Origin: Atribacterota bacterium
GTDB taxonomy: Bacteria > Atribacterota > Phoenicimicrobiia > Phoenicimicrobiales > Phoenicimicrobiaceae
Length of the DNA stretch: 15,335 bases
Reading direction: 5' to 3'
Assembly: GCA_030668465.1 (NCBI GenBank)
Contig: DAOUTX010000006.1
Location: forward strand, 1-15,335
The notes beneath the pieces were generated by a model. The model ran no database searches and was not told the DNA's origin. It was given only the letters and a program-made list of their open reading frames with translations. The first letter of the stretch is position 1. Each line of letters begins with the position of its first letter. Below are positions 1 to 6,086 of the stretch, piece by piece. Position numbers and translations under genes: made by a program.

Positions 1-414
1 TCTCCCAATCGGATCTATTATTCCATAATTCCTCTTGTTGTTTTGATTGTTTTCAGATTTATTATTTAGGGCAAATTTCTTAAGGAGAAATGTCTTATTT
101 TGGGTAAAGGGAAATTCTTTATGAATATATTCCTTATGTTCATTTGTCATAACTAAAATTAAATCTGCTTTTTTAATCAGTTCTTCCTGTAATGCTTGAG
201 CATGGTGTTGAGAAATATCGATACCCTGCTCAAACATAACTAAAATTGCTTCGGAAGTGGGACTCATACCCGGCAGAGCAGAAATTCCAGCTGATATAAT
301 ATTTAATCTGCTATCATCCTCTGCTCTTTCTTTTAACATTTTTTTAAATATACCTTCCGCCATAGCGCTTCGACAGGTGTTACCGGTACAAACAAATAAA
401 ACGGTCTTAGTCAT
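1..414 (-). CDS. ywlE: Low-molecular-weight phosphatase, YwlE-like (3' end outside window)
   Basis: The 138 codons visible start at the ATG at 414 and run off the left edge, so about the last 10 to 20 residues are missing. Residues 8-16 read VCTGNTCRS, the CX5R P-loop of the low-molecular-weight protein tyrosine phosphatase fold, with Cys9 as nucleophile and Arg15 binding phosphate. The DP motif carrying the general acid is seen near the edge (DPIG, about residues 134-137). Thr13 lies where B. subtilis YwlE has Thr11, the residue that in that family favours phosphoarginine over phosphotyrosine, so a protein-arginine phosphatase is the best guess; a tyrosine phosphatase or arsenate reductase-like role is not excluded. 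A GGAG lies 10 nt upstream of the start. It follows prmC after a repeat-filled gap, matching the prfA/prmC to ywlE neighbourhood of Bacillus, but without the ywlC (sua5) gene between. No McsB-type arginine kinase is in the window. Confidence 0.88.
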   Translation of the reverse strand, partial: MTKTVLFVCTGNTCRSAMAEGIFKKMLKERAEDDSRLNIISAGISALPGMSPTSEAILVMFEQGIDISQHHAQALQEELIKKADLILVMTNEHKEYIHKEFPFTQNKTFLLKKFALNNKSENNQNNKRNYGIIDPIGR

Positions 415-441
415 TCTATTTAAACTCCATTTATTGATTCA

Positions 442-470
442 TATCTCGTATCTAGTATAGCGCATAGGAA
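442..470. repeat. Heptad array, TATCTCG type
   Basis: Degenerate 7-base tandem units (TATCTCG, TATCTAG, TATAGCG and a slipped 8-mer) sit just upstream of the ywlE-like gene. The same words recur at 5867, 11504 and 13606. Confidence 0.55.
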
Positions 471-478
471 GATCGTTA

Positions 479-522
479 GAACTAAAAAATTAAAAGCAAA
501 ACCATAATTTAAAATTTAAAAA
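479..522. repeat. A-rich heptad array (AACTAAAA/TTTAAAA type)
   Basis: An A-rich array with units such as ACTAAAA, AGCAAAA and TTAAAAT and a CCATAAT unit in the middle. Close relatives lie at 4233, 5778, 5943 (inverted) and 10599. The shared CCATAA-type unit and order of units argue against chance AT-richness. Confidence 0.5.
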
Positions 523-537
523 AGATTTTTATTCTTT

Positions 538-563
538 ATGGGGCGTATGCAATACGCCTCTAC
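538..563. repeat. Palindromic repeat with CTAC tail
   Basis: A perfect 7-bp inverted repeat, GGCGTAT (542-548) and ATACGCC (552-558), with loop GCA, followed by TCTAC. Similar palindromes with a CTAC-like tail are at 7452, 7486 and 13421. There is no T-tract on either side, so it is unlikely to be an intrinsic terminator. Confidence 0.6.
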
Positions 564-566
564 TTC

Positions 567-623
567 TATACACTACGCGCTATCTTCCTAAACGCTATAC
601 GCTAAACGCTCTACGCTAGTTAT
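567..623. repeat. Heptad array, TAAACGC type, abutting prmC stop
   Basis: Eight 7-base units with one slipped base, including TATACGC, TAAACGC twice and TCTACGC. The array ends exactly where the prmC stop codon begins (624). Confidence 0.65.
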
Positions 624-1391
624 TTATTTTCTATGAGCTATTACTACTCTTTCTATCCCTAAATAATCATTTATAATTTCTATATTTTGATTAAAGCTAT
701 TCTCTCTAATAATTAATTCTTCCACTATTTTAGACTGATTTATTCCTACTTCTAATGCGACAAAACCGCTTTTTTTTAGATAATGAGGGCTTTTCTTTAT
801 AATTTTACGATAATATTCTAAACCGTCAATACCTCCAGATAAAGCAATCTTAGGTTCATTATCTTTTATTTCGGGTGGTAATAATTTAAAATTGTGAGAA
901 TTTATATAGGGAGGATTTGAAATAATTCCATCTAAGCTATTTTTTTCAATTCTACCCATAAAAGGTTCAAATAAATCTCCCTGTAGAAATATTATTTTAT
1001 CTTTACAATTATGTTTTTGAGCATTTTTTAAGGCTACTTGCAAAGATTTTTTAGAAATATCGATTGCGTAGATGATAATATCTTCTATAAATTTAGCTAT
1101 GCATATGGCAATTATACCTGTACCGGTTCCTAAATCTACTACCTTTAAATTATTAGAATATTTATAATTTTTTAATCTTTTAATAGCTTCGTTTACTAAA
1201 ATCTCTGTTTCCGGTCGAGGGATTAAAACTCCTTTTTCTACCCAAAAATCCATCCCCATAAATTCTTGATGTTTAGTTATATATTGGAGAGGAATTCTAT
1301 CTATTCTTTTTTGAATCTTTTCTTCTAATTGCGTTTTTTCTGTATTGTTTAATACTCTATCGTAATTTAAATATATTTCGCTCCTACTCAT
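624..1391 (-). CDS. prmC: Peptide chain release factor N5-glutamine methyltransferase PrmC (start uncertain)
   Basis: PrmC uses S-adenosylmethionine to methylate the glutamine of the GGQ motif in release factors 1 and 2. Counting from the ATG at 1391, the SAM-binding motif I DLGTGTG is at residues 86-92 and the catalytic NPPY, which binds the target glutamine, is at 159-162; PRPETE at 58-63 is also typical. From this ATG the protein is 255 aa, short for a family of about 277-290 aa, and the missing part is the N-terminal helical domain. The same frame stays open upstream to the prfA stop and encodes a convincing PrmC N terminus, so the ATG at 1391 is probably internal (see next entry). It lies directly after prfA, the gene of its substrate. 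Identity is near certain; only the start is in doubt. Confidence 0.95.
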   Translation of the reverse strand: MSRSEIYLNYDRVLNNTEKTQLEEKIQKRIDRIPLQYITKHQEFMGMDFWVEKGVLIPRPETEILVNEAIKRLKNYKYSNNLKVVDLGTGTGIIAICIAKFIEDIIIYAIDISKKSLQVALKNAQKHNCKDKIIFLQGDLFEPFMGRIEKNSLDGIISNPPYINSHNFKLLPPEIKDNEPKIALSGGIDGLEYYRKIIKKSPHYLKKSGFVALEVGINQSKIVEELIIRENSFNQNIEIINDYLGIERVVIAHRK

Positions 1392-1519
1392 TTTCAGAAA
1401 ATAATTTAATAGAATTTCCGCTTCTCTTCCTGGATTTATTATTCCCTTATTTTTAAATATTTTACAAATATTTTTTAAGGCTTGCCCTACAGTTTGAAAT
1501 TTATACTTATTTACCCCAT
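1392..1519 (-). other. prmC: N-terminal coding extension of prmC with out-of-frame ATG
   Basis: In the prmC frame, 1392-1523 has no stop and encodes residues typical of the PrmC N-terminal domain (for example a segment reading NPGREAEILLNYFLK just before the ATG at 1391). No in-frame ATG, GTG or TTG exists in this stretch. An ATG at 1519-1517, four bases after the prfA stop, is followed by GGGG and then TAA in its own frame; one extra G would join it to the prmC frame and give a 298-residue protein, the expected size. Either the sequence has a one-base error in the G run, the strain has a frameshift, or a rare start codon is used. Confidence 0.7.
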
Positions 1520-1523
1520 TATT

Positions 1524-2582
1524 TTATACTTCGCTGCTCTTTTTTAATTTTTCTGAAAGATTTACTACCAAATCATTTAAATATCCTTCTAATACTTTTT
1601 CTAAATTATGTAAATTTAAACCGATACGATGATCGGTAATTCTATTTTGGGGGAAATTATAAGTTCTAATTCTTTCACTTCTATCTCCTGTACCAACCTG
1701 GTTTTTTCTCTTCTTCGCAAGATCTTCATGTTTTTCTCTTTCTGCTTTATCTAAAAGTCTTGCTCTTAATATTTTTAAAGCCTTATCTTTGTTTTTGTGT
1801 TGGGATTTCTCATCCTGACAGGTAACTACCATTCCGGTTGGAACATGAGTAATTCTTATTGCTGAATCTGTAGTATTAACGCTTTGCCCTCCAGGACCGG
1901 TAGAACGAAAACGGTCAATTTTTAAATCATTTGGGCTAATTTCTAATTCTACCTCTTCTGCCTCAGGAAGTATTGCCACCGTAACAGTTGAAGTATGAAT
2001 CCTTCCGCTTGATTCAGTTATAGGGACACGCTGGACCCGATGTACTCCACTCTCGTGTTTTAACTTTCCGTACACTTCTTTTCCTATTATGCTAAATATT
2101 ATCTCTTTAAATCCTCCGATTCCGGTAGGGTTAGAACTCATTACATCAGTTTTCCATTCATTATTTTCTGCAAATCGAGAATACATTCTAAAAAGATCAC
2201 CGGCAAAAAGTGCGGCTTCGTCACCTCCGGCGCCAGCTCTTACTTCTACTATACAATTTTTTTTATCGTGAGGATCTTCGGGGAACATAATTTCTTTTAA
2301 TTCTATTTCCAAATTAATTTTTTTCTCTTTTAAATTTTCTAATTCTTCACTAATTAATTTTTTAAACTCTAAATCTTTTTCTTCCAAAAATAATTTTGAG
2401 TTTTCTTCAATCTCTTTTATTATTCCTTTGTATTCTTTATATTTTAAAACTGTTTTAGAAATATCAGAGTGCATCTTTGCGCATTCCTGAAACTTAGATT
2501 GATCGGCAATAATTTTTGGGTCAGAAAGATTTCTATTCAATTCTTCATATTTTTTTTCTAATTCTTCTAATTTTTTAAACAT
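1524..2582 (-). CDS. prfA: Peptide chain release factor 1
   Basis: RF1 reads UAA and UAG stop codons in the ribosomal A site and triggers peptide release. The 352-residue length is usual. The N terminus is a coiled-coil-like domain (about 1-105), followed by AGAGGDEAALFA at 116-127. The anticodon-like tripeptide is PIT at 187-189 within HRVQRVPITES; the PxT form marks RF1, whereas RF2 has SPF. The catalytic GGQ is at 231-233 in RSTGPGGQSVN. The ATG overlaps the end of the DUF1385 gene by 8 nt and the Shine-Dalgarno is weak, so translational coupling is likely. prmC, which modifies the GGQ glutamine, follows immediately. Several neighbouring genes (pyrG, tdk, the MBL hydrolase, the HARE gene) end in TAG, a codon only RF1 reads. 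Confidence 0.98.
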   Translation of the reverse strand: MFKKLEELEKKYEELNRNLSDPKIIADQSKFQECAKMHSDISKTVLKYKEYKGIIKEIEENSKLFLEEKDLEFKKLISEELENLKEKKINLEIELKEIMFPEDPHDKKNCIVEVRAGAGGDEAALFAGDLFRMYSRFAENNEWKTDVMSSNPTGIGGFKEIIFSIIGKEVYGKLKHESGVHRVQRVPITESSGRIHTSTVTVAILPEAEEVELEISPNDLKIDRFRSTGPGGQSVNTTDSAIRITHVPTGMVVTCQDEKSQHKNKDKALKILRARLLDKAEREKHEDLAKKRKNQVGTGDRSERIRTYNFPQNRITDHRIGLNLHNLEKVLEGYLNDLVVNLSEKLKKSSEV

Positions 2583-3477
2583 TGTTTATCTCTTCGGATT
2601 TTACATTTTTATTATCTTCTGGTAAAACACCTTTTAATGCTTTTATAGCCACTTCAATCTGAGCATCATCGGGTTCGCCGGTAGTAAGTTTTTGAAACCA
2701 TAATCCGGGCGTCACCGCCCATTTTACAAAAGTTTTATTAATATTTTTTGCTGATAATTTTAAAATTTCGTAAGATAGACCGGCTATTAAGGGAATTATA
2801 GCAATCCTATAGGCTATCCTTAAAAGCAATGTTTGCTTCCCCAGCAAAGAAAATACTAAAATACTTATTACTAAAACTATAAAAATAAAGCTTGTTCCAC
2901 ATCGAGGATGTAAAGTACTGTATTTTTTCACATTATCAACACTGAGTTCTTCTCCTGATTCATAGGTATATATCACTTTATGTTCTGCTCCATGATATTC
3001 AAACACTCTTTTAATATCTTTTATTTTAGATATAAAAAACAGATAAGTTATAAATATCCCGATTCTTAACATTCCTTCGAACAAATTATATACAATTAAG
3101 TTGGAGAGATATTTATCTAAGTATCTGGCTATTGCCGTAGGAAAAACTATAAAAAAAACTATGAATAGTCCAAAAGCAATTAGAATTGTAAAAAACATTT
3201 CTACACTATTTATTTTTTCTTCTTCACCTGTTGCCTGTTCTGCAGAATAAGTTAATGCCTTCAAACCAAGAACCAACGACTCAACTAAATTAATTATTCC
3301 TCTAAAAATAGGCCATTTAAGAAATTTCATCTTGTTGGATAATGATTTTAATTTACCTATTTTTAAAATTATTTCTTTATCCGGTTTACGGACCGCAATG
3401 GCATATTTTAAAGGAGATCTCATCATTACTCCTTCAATTACCGCTTGACCTCCATAATTACAGTCAGCATTTTTCAT
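2575..3477 (-). CDS. YqhQ-family (DUF1385) integral membrane protein
   Basis: A 300-residue membrane protein of the DUF1385/YqhQ family, whose biochemical role I cannot state. The family hallmarks are visible: GGQAVIEGVMMR at residues 9-20, EYHGAEHK at 160-167, HPRCGTSF at 190-197 and TTGEPDD at 265-271. The conserved His, Glu and Cys residues in the middle motifs could bind a metal; that is inference. About four membrane-spanning segments are seen near 92-115, 134-151, 196-213 and 218-236, with no cleavable signal peptide. The start is 2 nt after the thyX stop, with AAGGAG lying rather far (13 nt) upstream inside thyX, and the end overlaps prfA by 8 nt. Genes of this family are often found next to prfA and rpmE in low-GC bacteria, so context supports the call. 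Confidence 0.92.
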   Translation of the reverse strand: MKNADCNYGGQAVIEGVMMRSPLKYAIAVRKPDKEIILKIGKLKSLSNKMKFLKWPIFRGIINLVESLVLGLKALTYSAEQATGEEEKINSVEMFFTILIAFGLFIVFFIVFPTAIARYLDKYLSNLIVYNLFEGMLRIGIFITYLFFISKIKDIKRVFEYHGAEHKVIYTYESGEELSVDNVKKYSTLHPRCGTSFIFIVLVISILVFSLLGKQTLLLRIAYRIAIIPLIAGLSYEILKLSAKNINKTFVKWAVTPGLWFQKLTTGEPDDAQIEVAIKALKGVLPEDNKNVKSEEINNV

Positions 3478-3479
3478 TG

Positions 3480-4175
3480 TTATCCGTTTACTCCTTTTTC
3501 TTTATTTTTAGACCAGGGTTTACCACAGGATAATTCCCCTTCGGGGCAAGGTTCTAAAATGCAAAGCGGCCCGGCATTTTCAAATATAATTGGGGCAATT
3601 TTTTTAACTTTTCTTAGCATGTTCATAGCAACTTCTCTAATCTCCCATTGAGCTCTATTGCAACATCTTAATTTAAAGATATGCAGCAATTCCCGAGCAT
3701 TTGCAGATATTATCATTTTAGTTGTAACCGCCTGTGGTAAAATATATCTTGCATCTTCTGCTTCTATATTATGATCTAATAATGATTGATAAATTCCATC
3801 TAATTCTTTTATAGCATCTATAAATATTTTAGCTAATTCTTTATCATTCGCGATAGATTTTGGAACAATATAAGGAAACCCCTCCTTATTTATTTTAACA
3901 TATCTTTGGCTTTGTTGGGAAAAAGAGGCCAGCCGATGTCTTACTAATTGATGAGAAGTAACCCTGGATATTCCTTCTATAGCGAAAGTAAAAGTGACAT
4001 GCTCTAAAACAGAATAATGTCCCAATTTCATTATTTTTTTAATTAAATTTATTATTGATTTATTGGTAAGTTCTTCTTCTAAGTTTTCGACGCTTAACGC
4101 AGAATAACATAATCTTGCTGACTGAGCTACTATTTTTTCAGGATCTTTAGTGTAATTTATCAATCTAACTTTCAT
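3480..4175 (-). CDS. thyX: Flavin-dependent thymidylate synthase ThyX
   Basis: ThyX makes dTMP from dUMP using methylenetetrahydrofolate, FAD and NADPH, and replaces the ThyA/dihydrofolate reductase route. The signature RHRxxSxxxxSxR is complete at residues 79-91 (RHRLASFSQQSQR). The 231-residue length is normal. RELLHIFKLRCCNRAQWEIR (161-180) matches the C-terminal conserved block. The C-terminal tail carries C205, C210 and C217 (LCILEPC and LSCG), a Cys-containing tail I recall from other ThyX proteins. A GAGG lies about 9 nt upstream of the ATG, and a 40-base octad block begins just upstream of that. It is first in a tight run thyX, DUF1385, prfA, prmC. Together with tdk it gives a de novo and a salvage route to dTMP. 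Confidence 0.97.
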   Translation of the reverse strand: MKVRLINYTKDPEKIVAQSARLCYSALSVENLEEELTNKSIINLIKKIMKLGHYSVLEHVTFTFAIEGISRVTSHQLVRHRLASFSQQSQRYVKINKEGFPYIVPKSIANDKELAKIFIDAIKELDGIYQSLLDHNIEAEDARYILPQAVTTKMIISANARELLHIFKLRCCNRAQWEIREVAMNMLRKVKKIAPIIFENAGPLCILEPCPEGELSCGKPWSKNKEKGVNG

Positions 4176-4190
4176 AGAATTAACCTCACT

Positions 4191-4230
4191 TTGGTTAGCT
4201 GGTTACTTAGTTAGTTGGTTAATTAGTTTA
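4191..4230. repeat. Octad block, five units (TTGGTTAG type)
   Basis: Exactly five 8-base units in register, for example TTGGTTAG, CTGGTTAC and TTAGTTAG, starting 3 bases beyond the thyX Shine-Dalgarno. An inverted five-unit partner lies at 4417-4456, so the gap is bracketed by complementary arms. Confidence 0.7.
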
Positions 4231-4232
4231 AA

Positions 4233-4284
4233 CAGCTAAAAACTAAAAGCACAAAACACAAACTTAAAACTTAAAATTAAAGAA
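4233..4284. repeat. A-rich heptad array
   Basis: Units of the CTAAAAA, AACTTAA and AGCACAA types, akin to 479-522 and 5904-5930, directly following the octad block. Confidence 0.45.
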
Positions 4285-4340
4285 CTGTTATTATTTATTC
4301 TCTTAAATCTGCTTTTTTATTCTTTCTTGTCTTTTTTTAA

Positions 4341-4394
4341 CTCTACGCTATACTTGCGTGCTGTACAGTAAAATACGATATACTACATACTAAT
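4341..4394. repeat. Heptad array (CTATACT/TACTACA types)
   Basis: Seven-base units such as CTCTACG, CTATACT and, after a short break, TACGATA and TACTACA. It occupies the centre of the thyX-tdk gap. Bases 4285-4340 and 4395-4416 hold nothing I can name. Confidence 0.45.
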
Positions 4395-4416
4395 TCGGCA
4401 TCCGACTTCTATTTTC

Positions 4417-4456
4417 TTAACTAGCTAACCAGGTAACCAATTAACCAACTAACTAA
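4417..4456. repeat. Octad block, five units, inverted orientation
   Basis: Five 8-base units in register such as CTAACCAG, GTAACCAA and CTAACTAA, the reverse complement type of the block at 4191. The two blocks are about 186 bases apart and could pair imperfectly. Confidence 0.7.
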
Positions 4457-4459
4457 TTA

Positions 4460-4487
4460 TATACGATATACGACATGCTAAACTACT
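4460..4487. repeat. Heptad array (TATACGA) running into the tdk stop
   Basis: Two TATACGA units, then CATGCTA and AACTACT. The last unit contains the complement of the tdk TAG stop at 4485-4483. Confidence 0.6.
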
Positions 4488-5061
4488 CTTTAGGCACTAC
4501 ATGACATTTACGACATCTCGCCTCATAGCTTTCTTTTGCTCCAATTAATATGGTTGGATCACTATACTTTGCTGGCTGACCATTTACTAATCTTTGAGTC
4601 CTGGAAGCAGTATTACCACAAACTATACATATCGCTTGTAACTTATTTACATATTCTGCTACTGCAAGCAATTTAGGTATTGGGCCAAATGGTTCTCCCC
4701 TAAAATCCTGGTCTAAACCTGCAATGATTACCCTTTTCCCTCGATCGGCAAGTTCTTGGCAAATGGATACAATATCATCATCATAAAATTGAGCTTCATC
4801 AATAGCGATTACCTCAGTATCCGGTTCAATACTTTCTAAAATTTCTTTTGGCTTAGCAACATTTATAGCTTCAACCTTTGTGCCATTATGCGAGTAAATA
4901 TACTGAACAGCGTATCTATTATCAATTGTTGGTTTAAATACCTGAACTTTTTTTTGGGCAATTTGAACTCTGCGGACTCTTCTTATTAATTCTTCACTCT
5001 TTCCGCTAAACATACTCCCACATATAACTTCAATCCAACCAATATTTCTGCTTTCACGCAT
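4483..5061 (-). CDS. tdk: Thymidine kinase (type II, zinc-binding)
   Basis: Phosphorylates thymidine (and deoxyuridine) to the monophosphate for pyrimidine salvage. The 192-residue length is usual for type II enzymes. The P-loop is GSMFSGKS at residues 15-22, the Walker B-like DEAQF is at 88-92 and contains the catalytic glutamate, and AGLDQDFRGEPFG at 114-126 matches the conserved segment after it. Structural zinc ligands are the pairs C145/C148 (CIVC) and C183/C186 (CRKC). A purine-rich GGGAGG lies about 6 nt upstream of the ATG, which fixes the start. It stands alone between repeat-filled gaps, upstream of thyX. The stop codon is TAG and falls inside a heptad array. Confidence 0.97.
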   Translation of the reverse strand: MRESRNIGWIEVICGSMFSGKSEELIRRVRRVQIAQKKVQVFKPTIDNRYAVQYIYSHNGTKVEAINVAKPKEILESIEPDTEVIAIDEAQFYDDDIVSICQELADRGKRVIIAGLDQDFRGEPFGPIPKLLAVAEYVNKLQAICIVCGNTASRTQRLVNGQPAKYSDPTILIGAKESYEARCRKCHVVPKE

Positions 5062-5087
5062 TTCTTCCCTCCCTTACACCTTAAAAT

Positions 5088-5115
5088 TAGTCGATAGTGA
5101 ATAGTCGTTAGTTTA
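5088..5115. repeat. Heptad array, four units (TAGTCGA/TAGTGAA)
   Basis: Four 7-base units beginning with TAG on the plus strand. Almost the same array is at 7413-7440, 10531-10559 and 13361-13388, and in inverted orientation at 8877-8904. It lies upstream of the tdk Shine-Dalgarno. Confidence 0.7.
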
Positions 5116-5154
5116 AAACTCAAAACTTTTTTCATATAAAGTATTGCTTTTGAA

Positions 5155-5181
5155 GTAGGGGGTTCCTATACAATTAAATAA
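5155..5181. repeat. Partial copy of dispersed CCTATTCAATTAAA-like element
   Basis: The stretch containing GGTTCCTATACAATTAAATA resembles 6039-6080 and 7555-7595. In the first two cases it lies downstream of rpmE and rho respectively. The rest of the tdk-rpmE gap, 5218-5368, is plain AT-rich sequence with no feature I can name. Confidence 0.4.
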
Positions 5182-5184
5182 ATA

Positions 5185-5218
5185 TAAAAAAAGAGCCTTA
5201 CAAAAGCTCTGTTTTTTA
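5185..5218 (-). terminator. Intrinsic terminator downstream of rpmE
   Basis: On the minus strand an 8-bp stem (5192-5210, AGAGCTTT pairing with AAGGCTCT with one G-T pair, 3-base loop) is followed by a run of T. It lies about 160 bases after the rpmE stop. A T run on the plus strand (5212-5217) also follows the stem, so it could work in both directions. Confidence 0.7.
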
Positions 5219-5368
5219 TATTTAAATAAATTCGCCATTTTATTACAAGTCTTCTCAAATAGTATGTCTTTTTCTTTCATGCTTTTATTCTTGTAATCAT
5301 TTATCAAATTTTTTTTAATGTTATATTTATTTTTGAAATTATTTAAATTTTTTGTGATAGTTTCTTAA

Positions 5369-5590
5369 TTAATTATCACTATCTTCGTCATTAGTTAAAT
5401 TGTATTTTCTATTAAATCTCTCAACTCTTCCCGCAGTATCAATTATCTTTTGTTTACCAGTAAAAAAGGGGTGACAGACAGAACATATTTCTACTTTCAT
5501 ATTCTTTTTAGTAGAACCGGTTTCAAAGCTGTTACCGCAAGCACAACTTATTGTTGATTTTTCATATTTTGGATGTAGACCTTTTTTCAT
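5369..5590 (-). CDS. rpmE: 50S ribosomal protein L31, zinc-binding (C+) type
   Basis: A 73-residue L31, a protein of the large ribosomal subunit at the intersubunit bridge. It starts MKKGLHPKY, as the family does. The zinc-binding cysteines are C16 and C18 (CAC) and C36 and C39 (CSVC), followed by HPFFTGKQK, so this is the C+ form; the zinc-free paralogue that replaces it in zinc starvation is not in the window. AGAGGAAG lies about 8 nt upstream of the ATG. It has its own strong promoter at 5647-5675 and its own terminator, so it can be expressed independently of rho, its usual upstream neighbour in this gene order. Confidence 0.97.
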   Translation of the reverse strand: MKKGLHPKYEKSTISCACGNSFETGSTKKNMKVEICSVCHPFFTGKQKIIDTAGRVERFNRKYNLTNDEDSDN

Positions 5591-5646
5591 TTTTCTCTTC
5601 CTCTAACTTTCTTTTTTTTATATTCAATAGATTAAAAATATAAAGA

Positions 5647-5675
5647 ATTATAACATATTATTATTTTAAGGTCAA
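5647..5675 (-). promoter_or_regulatory. Sigma70-type promoter of rpmE
   Basis: On the minus strand TTGACC (5675-5670), 17-bp spacer, TATAAT (5652-5647), with TG one base before the -10 (extended -10). Transcription would begin near 5640, about 50 bases before the rpmE ATG. The heptad array at 5686 stops 10 bases short of the -35. Confidence 0.82.
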
Positions 5676-5685
5676 AACTTAAGTC

Positions 5686-5775
5686 AGTATCGAGCATAAA
5701 GTATAGTAACAAGTAATCTGTAATGAGTAATAAGTTAAATTAGCAGTTAGTGAATAGTGAATAATATTTAGTAAC
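5686..5775. repeat. Long heptad array, about thirteen units
   Basis: Thirteen consecutive units with one 6-base slip. Units include AGTATCG, TAACAAG, TAATCTG, TAATGAG, TAATAAG and TAGTGAA twice. The unit sequence drifts while the 7-base period is kept, so it shows the spacing rule more clearly than any other array here. Confidence 0.72.
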
Positions 5776-5777
5776 CA

Positions 5778-5834
5778 AGCTAAAAATGAAAAGCGCAAAA
5801 CTTAAAGCCATAGCCCAAAATTTAAAATTTAAAT
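5778..5834. repeat. A-rich heptad array
   Basis: Units related to GCTAAAA, GCAAAAC and TTAAAAT. An inverted version lies at 5943-5992, about 110 bases away, so the pair could form a long imperfect hairpin. Confidence 0.5.
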
Positions 5835-5866
5835 ATATTGTTTTATCTATTGATTTCCATCTTTCT

Positions 5867-5887
5867 TATCTCGTATGCTATATGTTA
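5867..5887. repeat. Short heptad array (TATCTCG, TATGCTA, TATGTTA)
   Basis: Three units of types also seen at 442, 10751 and 11504, in the middle of the rho-rpmE gap. Confidence 0.45.
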
Positions 5888-5903
5888 AAAATGGAAAGAT
5901 AAA

Positions 5904-5992
5904 GAAGCACAAACAGAACTTAAAATTTAGTACTGAGAAAAAGTTTTGAATTTTGAATTATGGTTTTTCACTTTTCGTTTTAAGTTTTTAGC
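5904..5992. repeat. A-rich/T-rich heptad arrays, inverted pair member
   Basis: 5904-5930 repeats the AGCACAAA...AACTTAAAA words of 4233-4284. 5943-5992 is the reverse-complement form, with TTTTGAA twice in tandem, then TTATGG, TTTTCAC, TTTTCG and TTTTAAG. Bases 5993-6038 contain only scattered fragments of the same words. Confidence 0.5.
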
Positions 5993-6038
5993 TGTATGCT
6001 GGTAACAAAAAAATGTATTTAAAACTAACGACTAATTA

Positions 6039-6080
6039 GGGTTTACTGAAAAAGGAAATTCCTATTCAATTAAATTATAA
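6039..6080. repeat. Dispersed AT-rich element, copy after rho
   Basis: Contains GGGTTTACTGAAAAAGGAAA followed by TTCCTATTCAATTAAATTA. 7555-7595 has the same order (GGGGCTTACATAAAAAG, then TTTCTATATAATTAAATTA). It ends 7 bases before the rho stop codon complement. It is not 7-periodic and so is separate from the heptad arrays. Confidence 0.5.
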
Positions 6081-6086
6081 TATTTA

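Noticed and set aside
257..460. Plus-strand 67-codon ORF
   Set aside because: Antisense to the well-supported YwlE-like phosphatase; a shadow reading frame.
4191..4456. A MITE or CRISPR-like element framed by the inverted octad blocks
   Set aside because: Arms are degenerate 8-base arrays with no clean terminal repeats or target duplication, and there is no constant repeat with unique spacers; the whole window lacks Cas genes.
5113..5307. Minus-strand 64-codon ORF between rpmE and tdk
   Set aside because: No Shine-Dalgarno, unrecognised product, and it reads straight through the intrinsic terminator at 5185-5218 and a dispersed repeat.
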